64,000 bases of DNA from Aselliscus stoliczkanus (GCA_033961575.1 CM066730.1:152795523-152859522); one strand, 5' to 3'; numbered from the stretch's first letter, positions 1 to 10,430 are shown. The notes: generated by a model not told the origin, from the sequence alone. Numbers and translations: made by a program.

Positions 1-1139
1 TAACAGTGCAGATGGTACATGTTTCTGGCAAAATGTGAAATGGTGGTCACCAAATGGCAGAGTGTTTCCCAAACAAGAGCTAATGATGTAAAGGGTGGGG
101 CCCACCTGGCATCTTCAGTGCTGGCAGAGCCAGCCCAGTGTTGGCACGTTGGAGCCCAAGAAGCATTGGAGGAATGACTTAACGAACGGCTCCCTATTGA
201 AAACAGCAGGAGAGAAATTCCCTTCAGATCTTAGTGCCAAGAAGAGCTTTGCTTTTTCTGAGAAACAGGTGTGTTTAGTCAGGACACCGAGAATATGCGA
301 CGAACTGTGCTGTCCTTTCTTTGGCTGCCAGGAAGCTGTACCCTGATCCCAGGGTCCAAATAGAGTCAAATAGAGGGGCCTTCTAAACAACTTATCCTTG
401 CTTGCCTGTCCCCCTGGACTAGACCTTTCTTCTGTCTTCCGTCTCCCCTGGGTTGATTTGTCATTTTGAATTCATGCTCCTATTTTGTTTTTATAAGCCA
501 CCTCAGATCCTCTGTGTAATATAGCAAGTTAAAATTGTTAAAAAACAAAAAGGGATTTACCTCATTAATTAAGGAATCAATTCGGGCACACACTGCCTAA
601 GACCAAAGCATTCTTTCTTGGCTCTGCTCAGCCTCTGCTCAGCCAGGAGATGCTCCCCAGGATGCCTGGGTTAGACAGGGTGCTTAGATGATCGAGGCAG
701 CTGTTGCCTGTTCTGATCCAGTCAAGCCCTGGGGACCCATACTTCCTGTTGAGCTTTGAGGCCACCTCAGAAATGGGGCTGTCTGACCTTCGGACTCGGA
801 AAGGAGGGCCCAGGGCCGGCAGCCTTGACACGCCTCTCTCCGCACCTGAGAATCAGGTTTGCAGGCAGCTGTTCCCTTGGGCTCTCCCAGCCTCCCAGGA
901 ACATTCTAGTGCAGTCCCCATGTGTAATTGGTTTCTAACCACTGGTTCTGCTGCTAGCCTTAGGCTGTCTTTGCTGTGACTACACTCTCCCATCGGACCC
1001 CATACTGTCCGCTCATAGTGCCTGGCTCTGATCTCCACGATCCTACAGGCAAATATGGCCTCAGCACCCCTGCGGGCCAGAGTGCTCCAAGAAATATCAT
1101 GAAAGGCTGATATTTTTAAAGCAAATGACTAAAAACATT

Positions 1140-1560
1140 ATGCTAAGTGAAAGAATCCAGGCACAAAAGACTACATGTAATATGATTCCATGTATATGAA
1201 ATATCCAGAATAGGCAAATCCATAGAGATAGAAAGTATTGGGTTGTCAGAAAAGTCATGACATATTTTTTTCTGTTTTTCATTGTGGAAATGCGTCATGA
1301 CTTTTCTGACAACCCAATAGATAAATTGGTGGTTGCCAGGGACTTGGGGTGGGGGTGGGGGAAGAGGAATGTAGAGTGACTGCTGATGGGGATCATCAGG
1401 GTTTCTTGTCAGGGTGATAAAATGTTCTGGAATTAGATGATGATGATGATGATGATTGCACAACCTTGTGACTAAAAACCACTTAATTGTACATTTAAAA
1501 GAGTGAGTGTTATGATATGTGTGAATTATGCTAGACACCGTCTTATATAGCAGATTCCAA
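1140..1560 (+). repeat. Old L1 (L1M-type) 3' end, interrupted by a MITE
   Basis: The sequence reads through the usual mammalian L1M 3' UTR: a segment with CCATGTATATGAAATATCCA, then GGTGGTTGCCAGGGACTTGG, then GCACAACCTTGTGACTAAAA, ending near TGTGAATTATGC. The element at 1238-1317 splits it. A short (GAT)n run lies at 1435-1457. Confidence 0.6.
1238..1317. mobile_element. 80-bp mariner-type MITE with perfect 24-bp inverted ends
   Basis: The first 24 bases (1238-1261, beginning TTGGGTTGTCAGAAAAGTCA) are the exact reverse complement of the last 24 (1294-1317). TA dinucleotides flank both sides (1236-1237 and 1318-1319), the target duplication expected of mariner/Tc1 transposition. Removing the element restores continuous L1M sequence. 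Its length equals that of human MADE1, a mariner-derived MITE, but its sequence differs. It has no coding capacity. Confidence 0.85.
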
Positions 1561-1729
1561 AAGTTATGTTTATGAGAGATACTTAAAAAAAATTTAGAAA
1601 ATCCTATTCATTAACAGATTATACTCTCCATTTTTGGAAATTAATGTACCCCCTTTTCCACAAAAGAATTAAGGTGACTTCTGTAAACTATCCACTTACT
1701 AAGTTTTTCTACCATTATAACTTCATTCA

Positions 1730-1880
1730 TTTATTCACTCACAAATACCCATGAGCACCTACTATAGGGCAGGCACAAGAGCATAAAGGTGATAAAAACA
1801 CAGCCTCTGCTCTCTAGAGTCTGTAGATGGAGATGTGACAAGTGAAACTATTAGGACAAAACTGTTGGCCTCCCTGTGCA
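1730..1880 (-). repeat. L2 3' fragment, antisense
   Basis: The TTATTCACTCA...GAGCACCTACTATAGGGCAGGCAC pattern, followed by a 'cctctgctctct' stretch, is the usual antisense L2 3' end. Edges are approximate. Confidence 0.5.
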
Positions 1881-2649
1881 CATAGTAAGTGATCAAGAAT
1901 TGGCAGCTGTCATTGCACAAGACAGGGGAGCTATGGGTGACATGGGCAGAAAGGCAGGGGTGTGACCCCACTTGGGAAAGAGAAACCACTCGCTTGGCCC
2001 AAAATCCACTGGGAAGGCCATTTGGAGAGGACCATCGCATGTTAGAAGGACTTAGAGTTCTTTGGCACGGAGTGGGAGTCCCTGCAGGCCAGTGAGCAGA
2101 GCTGTGCCTTGTCTGGCATCCAGGGAGATGACTGAGCACCCAGCTTGCCTGGCTGCCCTCTCCTACTCCCGCCAGGCTGCCGTGTAGTCCCCCACGCAGC
2201 TGCCCCAGAGCCTCCCAAGGCTGCATCCAAGGAGGAGATGCTGGAGTTACCCTGCTGGACTGGCAAGGATGGTAACTAGCAGAGGCTGCCCCATTCGGCA
2301 GGACAAAGAAGCGCCATTGGGTTTTCTGAGGTTCTGGGTGGAATAAAAAGGCGCCAGGATTTCAGGCTGTCAAAGTCCCACCTCTGCCGATCATCTCAAG
2401 TGCAAAGATGAGGGTCGGGGAGGGGGCTGGCTCTGGAGAGAGGCGCTTAGGAGGGTGACTCTAGGCCTTCGTGAATTCATTTTTTACGTCAACATACCCT
2501 TTCTGGTTCCCTGAGTTCAGGACACCATATTTGCCAGGGCTAAGAATGGTGGGGGATGACAGCAATGAGTCAAATCCTGGGTGCAGACTTAGGGAGCAAG
2601 GTCCCCTCCTTGAGAAGCATGGCACAAAGAATGAGAGGCCTGGGCTATG

Positions 2650-2740
2650 GATCCAGTCCAGCCGCTTTCCAGCCTGGTCACTGGGTGAGTCCCACAACCT
2701 CATGGACCTCTGTGTCCCCATGTGCAAAATGAGTTGAGAA
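2650..2740 (+). repeat. MIR fragment
   Basis: A diverged MIR core (GGTCACTGGGTGAGTCCCAC then TGTGCAAAATGAGTTGAGAA) is recognisable. Edges are approximate. Confidence 0.35.
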
Positions 2741-2924
2741 AGCCCTTCCCATAACTTTTCAATTGTGAAGTGATGTTCAGACATGGTGTTTACAGTCTAT
2801 GGGGGGAGATGGACCATAAACAGCAGGTTGTCTCTGCAAGGTAGAACTTGGTAAATTAGATGAGATACATGGTGACCGTGAAAGCCCTTGGGGAGCTATA
2901 GTCATGGCACCCATACAAGGTGGT

Positions 2925-2965
<41 letters not shown>

Positions 2966-2966
2966 A
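2925..2966. repeat. (ATC)n microsatellite
   Basis: A 42-bp run of perfect ATC units. Confidence 0.97.
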
Positions 2967-3635
2967 GTCATCTGCATTAGAGGTGTAAGCACATCGCCAG
3001 AGTAAGGGGAAATTGGTTCCGTCTGGAACATTGGAGGCCCCGGGGAGAAGTTGGCAGGGTGACAAGTAGAATTTGGCTCGACAAAGAAGAGAAGAGGGAC
3101 CAGGCAGCAGGGCTGAGGGAGAGGCTTGAACCACAGCCAGGAGGCAGAAAGGGTGGGGAGGAGTTGGGACGCAGATGAGACGGAGTGGGAAGAGGGAGGT
3201 GGGGAGGCTGGAGAGGTGTCGGGGTGGGGCGCAGGGTGGATTATCACAGCCAGGCAGGAGGGTGAGGTGAGGTCAGGTCCTGGAGAAAAAGCGTGGAATG
3301 TCAAGAGGTGGGGAGAGTCCATAGCCACACAGACCCAGTCAGAAGGTTCAGTGAGGGCTGGCTGGTGGACTCAGGCCAGGTAGCAGAAGCATCCAGAATA
3401 TCATGGCAGGTAAGGTCCCAGAGCCCAACTGTGGTCAATATCCTCTTTTTCAAGTAGTAGAGCAGGTAGCACAGAGCAGGGGTGAGTTGCCCAGGTAGCC
3501 CCGTGAAGCGGGTACAAAGCCCTGTCTCCAGATCCCCAGGCTTGGGTCCACCCCTTACCCCTGGAGCAAAATTCTAGTATTCTCTTCTTTCCTTGATTAA
3601 TTGTACGGGTGCTGCCCGTGGAGGTCACATGGTGA

Positions 3636-3790
3636 GGTAGTCAGGAACATGGGCTCTGGGGCCACCTGCCTGCCCTGACTCCCAGCCCCACCCTTCATTG
3701 GGTATGTGCTCCTGGGAAAGTCATGTGATCTACTGTGCCTCAGCTCCCTCATCTATCAAATGTGCTCTCCACTCTCCACTAGGGCAGATA
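3636..3790 (+). repeat. MIR
   Basis: The MIR order is visible: GAACATGGGCTCTGGGGCCA, then CTGGGAAAGTCATGTGATCT, then TGCCTCAGCTCCCTCATCTA. Confidence 0.6.
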
Positions 3791-4675
3791 CTGTGAAACC
3801 CAAAGATGATGACCTTCAGCTGGAAGGGCCCATCATCCCTCCTGGTGTGTCAGTATTCTGGAAAGGAGAGTGGCCTCTCTGCCAATGAGTCACAATGCAG
3901 CGATTTCCTAGTTACAGAGCACAATTGTCCACCTCTGTGTCTTCCCTAGGAATTGTCAGATGACAGAGAAAGCCATATTTGAAAGGATGATATAATATTG
4001 GACAACAAAATAGAATGCCATCTGTGGATCAAAAATGTTAGGAAGTCTTAGGAAGAAGGGAAGCCCATGAGATTGCATCAACAGAGAAATCAGAGCAGAA
4101 GTCGCCGCAGCCTACTGTCTGACCCCAGAGACCTGAGTTTTATCCCAGAAACAGAATAGCCAAGCTAAGTTCAAGCCAAGAGCCAACAAAACAAAGAACC
4201 GGAAAGGAGCTGCCAGGGTTACAGTCTCTTAAAGAACTTTTCAGAGGAGCAGGTACAGTTCAACCCCTTTCCCTGTCGACACAGGCATGCTGCCAGTGTC
4301 AGGCCAAATCCCAGTAAATGCTAAGGGAAGTAACGGGCCAGGGTCTGAGAGAAGAACCCAGTGAAGGGCGATCCAGCCCTCCCAGCTAACTGTGCAGGGC
4401 AGCGACAAGCAGGGAAGCCCAGCAGTTCTGCCTTGGGTGAAGCCTACCACAATGTCACCAAGGAGTAAAGCCCTTCTTTTGGAAATTGCAGGAGTCCCCT
4501 GCCCAGTTTCCTCTCTACAATCTTTAGAGGGAGACTTGCTCTCATAATGCTACACCCTCGTACATAGAACCCTCCCATAGGATGGGTTACTTCCATCATC
4601 ACATTCAAGGGCAAACCTGTCAGAAAAAATAGGCCAAAGACCTCACAGGAAGCCCTATCTGGTTTATTGTTTCAC

Positions 4676-5010
4676 CAATATCCTTTTTCTCTTCTTCTGA
4701 AGTGATGGAAATTTTAGCCACCCAGCTAAAGACTACATTCCCTGGGCTTCCTGGCATCTAGGTATGGCCTCTGTACAACTACCAGTCTTGCCCTCCCCTT
4801 TCTTTCCTCCTGACCAGAATGTGGATGTGATGGTGGAGATGGAAGCCAAATGCTATGAATGACAGAAGAGTGAGATCAAAGATACCCACATGGTGGAACA
4901 ACCCTATCAGCTAACAGCCACTTACACTCAGACTGTTACATAAGATAGAAGTAAACTTCTCCCTTGTCTAAGCCACTCTTCTCGTCATCCTTGTTACAGG
5001 AGTTAGAACC
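4676..5010 (+). repeat. Possible LTR/MaLR-like interspersed repeat
   Basis: The stretch ends with GTAAACTTCTCCCTTGTCTA AGCCACT and GAACCTGTATCCTAACAC, a pattern seen at the 3' ends of several mammalian LTR or DNA repeats. I cannot name the family with confidence. Confidence 0.35.
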
Positions 5011-5089
5011 TGTATCCTAACACATATATTAATACGAACTTCACAACATAGTCCTTCGTTCATAAATATGTATGGACAACCAGGATCAC

Positions 5090-5522
5090 CAAACATTAGA
5101 AGAAACCAATAGCAAAAAGAGAAGGCCTAAGACAGAAAAAAAGAGAAAGAAGCATTCACTTCAAAGGAAACAGTCCAAATATAAGAGAACCCTAAAATAA
5201 AGTATCAGTACTATCTTCAACAATAATTGAGATGATTTCATTTCACAGAAATGAATCAGGGGGCTGGCCGAGTGGCGCGGTGGTTAAGCGCTGGCTTGGG
5301 AAGCCAGTGGCCCCGGTTCGGGTCCCACATGTGAGGGCCAGTGACACTGCCCTCAGGGAAAAAAAAAAAAGAAATGAATCAGCTGCTATGAAGATAGAGC
5401 AATCAGAGAAAAGAAAATAATTATTGATAATTAAAAATATGATTGCTGAAAAAAAAAAATCAATGGATGAACTGATATGGATGAAGACAGGTTGGTGATC
5501 TAGATGTTAAAACTAAGAAAAG
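5090..5522 (+). repeat. HAL1/old L1 ORF1-region fragment, left part
   Basis: A/G-rich, lysine-codon-rich sequence of HAL1/L1 ORF1 type. It is broken by a SINE at 5260 and by an L1 at 5523, and continues after the L1 at 8726. Confidence 0.4.
5260..5370 (+). mobile_element. tRNA-derived SINE (bat VES/Rhin-like), copy 1
   Basis: A short SINE with a tRNA-like head: A box TGGCCGAGTGG, B box GGTTCGGGTCC, and a 5-bp anticodon-arm stem CTGGC/GCCAG around loop TTGGGAA. The tail region CCCACATGTGAGGGCCAGTG is followed by an A-run. A perfect 13-bp target duplication AGAAATGAATCAG lies at 5247-5259 and 5370-5382. The tRNA head is not a functional tRNA gene. The tail resembles VES/Rhin SINEs of bats; that assignment is from recognition only. 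Confidence 0.85.
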
Positions 5523-6631
5523 AGGACTTCCGGTAAAATGGTGCAGTGGACAGACGCTGTGCTGGCTGCCTCCCAGGATCACACCAGGGTTGCAAGCGGA
5601 TTGTACAGCGTTCAGCCCTGGGGGTCCCCGGAGCACTGGATGAACGGAACCACTGGGCGAGGAGCTTGGAGAGGAGGCCGCGTTGGGTCTGGTGGGACAG
5701 GCGGGGGCGAGGGAGGGCGAGCCCGGTGCGGGGGGGCCCAGCCGTGGAAGCTTGTCTGGTTGCGGGGGGGACCCTCCGGCCGCGCTCCGAGCTCACCAGC
5801 CCAGAGTTCCTTTGCCGGGAAGAGAAGTTCTAAGATAGCCGGCAGTAAATTAGTGAGGACTCTCTTTGCTCAGCTCGGTGGGGCTGGGAGCGGCTGGAGA
5901 GTCAGTGGGGCCAGCGCCTGGGCTTGCTCGCCGGTGAGCTCTTACCTGGTTCCTGGTGGAGGGAGTGGCTGTGTGACCTGGGAGCCTGCGGGGACGGACT
6001 GACAGAGCACCTTTGGTGCAAAGGCTGGAGGTTTTAGGACTGTTGTTCCCGTGGTGTGGAGCCTGCAGTGAGTGGTGTAGGGAGGGCCCCCTTTTGTCGG
6101 GCTTGGGCCCTCCCATGGAGGATCAGGTCCGAGACCTCATTGGTCTGGTGGAATTGGCGCAGAAGTGTGTGTGTGTGTGCGCGTCTGTGGCCTTGGATCC
6201 CCACCCTCTGCCCGGCTTGTGCTGCGTTGCCAGGGAAACGCTGGTCGGATGCCCTCCGGCTCCAACACGCTGCTCACTGAGACCCGGGAGTGTGCGAGCC
6301 GCCTTGGATCCCCACCCTCCCCACGGCTTGTGCTGCGTTGCCAGGGACACGCCTGGTGGGCGTGCTCCGACTCCAACAGGCTGCTCACCGAGACTCGGGA
6401 GTGCGCAAGCCGCCTGGGGTCCCCGCTCTGCGCACTGCGCTTGCAGAGTTGCCCGGCTGGTGATTGGTTGTCGGGCTGCTCGGCCTGATCTGCGAGCGGC
6501 TGATTGGGACAGGCTAAGACTGGGAATTTTCCTGGGAGTGTTGGCCGTGAGCTGTGTGCCTGCGTGATCCTGCCAGGGCTCTACTGGTGATCTATCTAAT
6601 ACATCAAAGCAATCCCAGAGCAACAGCCAGA
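5523..6631 (+). promoter_or_regulatory. L1 5' UTR / internal promoter region
   Basis: About 1.1 kb of GC-rich, CpG-containing sequence precedes ORF1. Near its start AAAATGGT resembles the YY1 site found at the start of human L1 promoters, with one mismatch to AAnATGGC. It contains the 111-bp tandem units listed next. L1 5' UTRs carry an internal sense promoter and often an antisense one; activity here is not shown by the sequence. Confidence 0.6.
6191..6450 (+). repeat. 111-bp tandem units in the L1 5' UTR
   Basis: Units begin CCTTGGATCCCCACCC at 6191 and again at 6302, and a third begins CCTGGGGTCCCCGCTC at 6413, so the period is exactly 111 bp twice. The first two units match along their whole length with scattered changes (TTGTGCTGCGTTGCCAGGGA, CTGCTCAC[T/C]GAGAC). 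The third is partial and soon diverges. Confidence 0.9.
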
Positions 6632-7505
6632 ATGGGGAAACAAAGAAACACGTCACAAGTAAAAGATCAGAAGAAACCTCTAGAAATGGAACTAAATGAA
6701 ACAGAGGGAGCCAACCTTTCAGAGACAGAGTTTAGAACACTGATGATAAGAATGTTTAAGGAACTTAGCGAAGACATAAAGAAGGATAGGGAAACCATAA
6801 AAAACAACCTGTTAGAACTAAAGAATACAATAACTGAAATGAAGAACACACTCAAAGGAATCACCAGTAGAGTAGATGAAGCAGAGGAGCAGATCAGCGA
6901 TTTGGAAGATAAAATAGCAGAAATCACCCAGTTGGCACAGCAAAAAGACTAAAGAATAAAAAAACAATGAAAAGAGTTTAAGAGCCTTATGGGACAAGGT
7001 GAAATGCAACCACCTTCGCATCATAGGAATACCAGAAGGAGAAGAGAAGAAGCAAGGGGTCGAGAATGTATTTGAAAAAATAATGACTGAAAACTTCCCT
7101 ACCCTGGTGAAGGAAATCAACATATATGCCCAGGAAGTGCAGAGGGTTCCAAACAAGCTGAACCCAAACAGGTACACACCAAGACATATCATAGTTAAAA
7201 TGGCAAAGGTTAAAGACAGAGACAGAATCCTAGAGGCTGCAAGAGAAAGACATCAGGTCACATACAAAGGAACTCCTATTAGACTAACAGCTGACTTGTC
7301 TACAGAAACTCTGCAGGCCAGAAGGGAGTGGCAGGAGATCCTCAAAGTGACACAAAATAAAGGCCTACAACCCAGATTGCTCTACCCAGCACGGCTATTA
7401 CTTAAAATTGAGGGAGAAATAAAGAGCTTCTCAGAAAAGAATAAGCTTAAGGAATTCATTACCACCAAGCCAGCATTGCAAGAAATGTTAAAAGGGCTTT
7501 TTTAA
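6632..7505 (+). pseudogene. L1 ORF1 (RNA-binding chaperone), frameshifted
   Basis: ORF1p is the L1 RNA-binding chaperone that forms trimers and coats L1 RNA. The ATG at 6632 opens MGKQRNTSQVKDQKK. Heptad-rich sequence through about residue 105 (EMKNTLKGITSRVDEAEEQI) is the coiled coil, and the frame stops at 6950-6952. The protein resumes in the +1 frame from about 6970, with the RRM-like part (HLRIIGIPEGE, then YTPRHIIVKM) and the C-terminal domain (TADLSTETLQARREW) to the stop at 7503-7505. A frameshift and nearby stops at about 6950-6959 break it. It is annotated as decayed. Confidence 0.88.
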
Positions 7506-7561
7506 ACAAAAGAAAGGGGTAAACAAGCTAACCCAGGAAGACCAGGAATACAAATAACAAA

Positions 7562-7980
7562 ATGGCAATACATATGCACCTATCAGTAATCATTTTAAAT
7601 GTGAATGGGCTAAATGCTGCAATCAAAAGACAGAGAGTGGCTGAGTGGATAAGAAAATAGGACACATGTATATGCTGTTTACAGATGGAATAAGATATTT
7701 CATGCAAATGGAAATGAGAAAAAAAAAAGCTGGAGTACCAATACTTATTTTGGACAAAATAGACTTTAAAATGACTACAATAAAAGACAAAGGAGGGCAC
7801 TGTAACCCTAATAAACATCTATGCACCCAACATAGGAACTCCTAATTACATATAACAGATTTTAACAAACATAAAGACAGAGATCAGCAGTAACACTATC
7901 ATAGTAGGGGACTTCAACACCATTGTCACCAATGGACAGACCCTTTAGACAGAAAATCAACACAGAAAGAGTTGATATAA
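7562..7980 (+). pseudogene. L1 ORF2 remnant (start of endonuclease domain only)
   Basis: Fragments of the ORF2 N-terminus are recognisable in more than one frame: near 7590 the 'LNVNGLN' segment and AEWIRK, near 7735 a segment ending DKIDFK, and near 7900 'IIVGDFNT', then MDRPFRQKIN. After about 7977 the sequence switches directly to 3' UTR, so the reverse transcriptase and C-terminal parts are absent. Several internal endonuclease segments are missing too. Confidence 0.75.
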
Positions 7981-8690
7981 AGGAAAAACTGATGGTTGCT
8001 GGCTGGGAGGGAGTGGGGAAGAGGGAGAGGGGGAAGGTTTTGGACAGTGTAGATGGGACTACAATGTTGCTGCAAGGAGATGGGGGCAGCTCTGGGAATG
8101 TAATTGATAATGTTGTGAAGAGACTATTATGTTGTGTGAAATAAGTCAGTCAGAGAAGGACAGGTACCATGTGATCTCACTTGTGTGTGGAGTCTGAAGA
8201 GCTGAGTGAACGATCAAAGTAAACAGACTTGTAGATGCAGAGGAAAAACTGAGGGTGGCTAGTTGGGAGGGGTGTGGGGATGGGGGAAGGGGAAGGGATT
8301 AGACAGCATAAATAGACAACTGCAATATTGCCACAGGAATATGAAACACAGTTCGGGGAATATAATAATGTAAAAATTTTGTGGCGTGTCAGATAGTCAC
8401 ATGTCTTGTTAGGGAGACCACTTCATGGATGGAGTAGAGGCTTGATCACTGCACTGTACACCTGAAGCTGATGTTGTATACTATTGTATGCCAACTGTAA
8501 CTGAATATGTGGATGGTCACGGGATGTGGAGTATACTGTGGAGGGGAGTCAGGGGAGTTGTGATAGATATGTATGATATGGGGGGGAGTGGGGTGGCGAA
8601 CTGGGGGAGGGGGGTTGTCACTTTGGGGGGTAAAGAGTATAACTATTGCATTGTGTTGTATACCTGAAATTAATAAAAATAAGTAAATAA
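7981..8690 (+). repeat. L1 3' UTR with a duplicated segment about 260 bp apart
   Basis: AGGAAAAACTGATGGTTGCT at 7981 and AGGAAAAACTGAGGGTGGCT at 8241 start two similar stretches of about 100 bp (a G-rich run, then 'gacag...tgcaat.ttgc'). Between them is the typical GTGTGAAATAAGTCAGTCAG and GTGATCTCACTTGTGTGTGG. The end GTTGTATACCTGAAATTAAT is the usual laurasiatherian L1 terminus. Confidence 0.75.
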
Positions 8691-8725
8691 ATAAATTTAA
8701 AAAAAAAAAAAAAAACTAAGGAAAG

Positions 8726-9200
8726 AAAATATCCCGGAATGTAGAGCAAGACATTCAGGAGAAAAAAATTAAGACCCAGAGAGGATAAGTCCAGGTGGTT
8801 CAATATCCATCAAATAGGAGATCTAGCGGCAGAGACCACAGTGGCAGAAGGAGAGTGAGGGGTAGAAATAGTCCAAGATATAACAAAATAAATTTTCCCT
8901 CAGTTGAAGAAACACACACAGATTTTAAACTTAAAGAGCACACTGAATTCAGGACAGAGTTTGTGAAAAACAACATTTAGACCCATCTTGTTAAAATTTT
9001 AAAACATCAAGGATAAAACAAAAAAGCTTCCAGAAAGAATCAAAGCTTACATCAGAACACAACAAGATGCCCAAGGATAGTGGAACACTGCTTTCAAAAG
9101 CCTGGAGGACAATGATTTTTTAAACTAAGAATTCCATCCCCTCACACTTTGAAAGCAAAATACCCTTTATGTGTATGAGTTCAGAAGGTTTATCACTCAG
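8726..9200 (+). repeat. HAL1/old L1 ORF1-region fragment, right part
   Basis: Sequence similar to HAL1/L1 ORF1 continues after the younger L1: TAAGTCCAGGTGGTTCAATA, then TTTTCCCTCAGTTGAAGAA, AAAAAGCTTCCAGAAAGAAT and GAATTCCATCCC. It may extend to about 9790 in more diverged form. Confidence 0.5.
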
Positions 9201-10079
9201 TCATCTGTATTTCCTGGGGTGGGGGTGGGGGAATCCCTCCTGGAGTTCTATCAATCAAAAAAGGAACCCAAAAAGAGGATGACATGGGATTCGTCAGAGG
9301 AGGCCATAAACACTTGGTAGGAAAATTGCTTGGTTGTTGACTTGTGGAAGACTTTTCTTCTTGTGACAGTTTCAGTCATGTGGAATTACATTTCTTTCTC
9401 TTGGGTCCATTCATATAAGTGGTTCCTTAGGGAATAAGATCTTCACAATCATACTGTTTATTAGCTACAATTTTTAGAATTAATCTATAGACTATATAAT
9501 ATAGAAGAGAATGTAAATGTTATGAAACTTGGAGATATAAGATTAATAATATGTAAGTAACAAAAATTTGAAGATGGACAGGAGAAAGGAGTTGGAAAAA
9601 AGGGAAAGTGGACAAATTTCTTCATTTTTCATAGCAGGAAGTCAACAGCTACTGTCTGGAGTTGAAAGACCAGGAAATAGCAATTTAAGTATATTGTTTG
9701 AAGATGTGAAAGGCAACTTCCGGAATAACCAAATATTTATAACTATCAAAAACAATGAGATGGAGTAGAAGGAAGTTAAGGGAGAGGGTAAATACAATAA
9801 AAAAAAAAATCCCTCAGCTTTCACAGCAGAATCAGTACCATAAATAAGTGATGATGGTTTCAAATTCTGAGGCCTACGAGACATCATACTTTGGGGAAAT
9901 TAATTTTAGAAGAAACAGACTCCAGGACCACCCCAGGGCTGTATCTTATCAGTACTTGCTGCCATGTAAATACATCTGTCTTGTGACTCCAGGCATCAGG
10001 TGTGTCATGACTGTGAGAAGGCTCATTCTTTCACTCCACAAATGTTGATGGGGAACTCATTTAAATAAACAAATCTGAA

Positions 10080-10430
10080 GCCTGATTTGATTCATGCTCT
10101 CAGCCTCATCTCCCACCACTGTGCTCTGCACACCCGCCTCCCCTAACCACATGGTACTACCTGCCTTCTCACACACTCAGGTTTCTCCCAGCATTGCCCT
10201 GCCTTTGCCCACATTAGTCCCTTTTTCTGCTTGGTGAAATTCTATCTGTCCTTCAGAGCCCATTGTGCCATCTCTAAATCCTACCCTCCTAAGCCCTCTC
10301 TCCCCACCCCCAAGTGTATGCTGACCCTGTTTCCATCATGGCATCTACCACGTCTTATTACCTGTTTTGGTTTGTGTCTCTCTCCATATATAGGCTTTGT
10401 ATTTTTCAAGTGCAAAGTCCGTATCTTTTT
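10080..10430 (+). repeat. L2 3' region
   Basis: The CTGTCCTTCAGAGCCCATTG and CATCATGGCATCTACCACG pattern with C/T-rich flanks is L2-like. Confidence 0.5.

Larger units (their letters stand above)
5523..8711 (+). mobile_element. L1 insertion with 5' UTR, broken ORF1, ORF2 largely deleted, and 3' UTR
   Basis: The element runs from a full-looking 5' UTR (starting GAGGACTTCCGG around 5522) through ORF1, a short remnant of ORF2 and a laurasiatherian-type 3' UTR to an A-rich tail at about 8690-8711. A target duplication AAAACTAAG[A/G]AAAG flanks it at 5509-5522 and 8712-8725, with one mismatch, so both ends are original. A complete L1 is usually about 6-7 kb; this copy is about 3.2 kb because nearly all of ORF2 is missing. 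The 3' UTR carries the usual G-rich tract (about 8580-8630). It cannot move by itself. Confidence 0.9.

Noticed and set aside
5260..5330. tRNA gene at 5260 and again at 50137
   Set aside because: Both are SINE heads: they carry SINE tails, A-runs and target duplications, and the D-arm is irregular.
6191..6450. CRISPR-like or host satellite array
   Set aside because: Units are directly adjacent without spacers, number fewer than three, and lie inside an L1 5' UTR of a mammalian genome.
6632..7505. A host coiled-coil gene
   Set aside because: The coiled coil, RRM-like and C-terminal segments are those of L1 ORF1, and it sits between an L1 5' UTR and ORF2 remnant.
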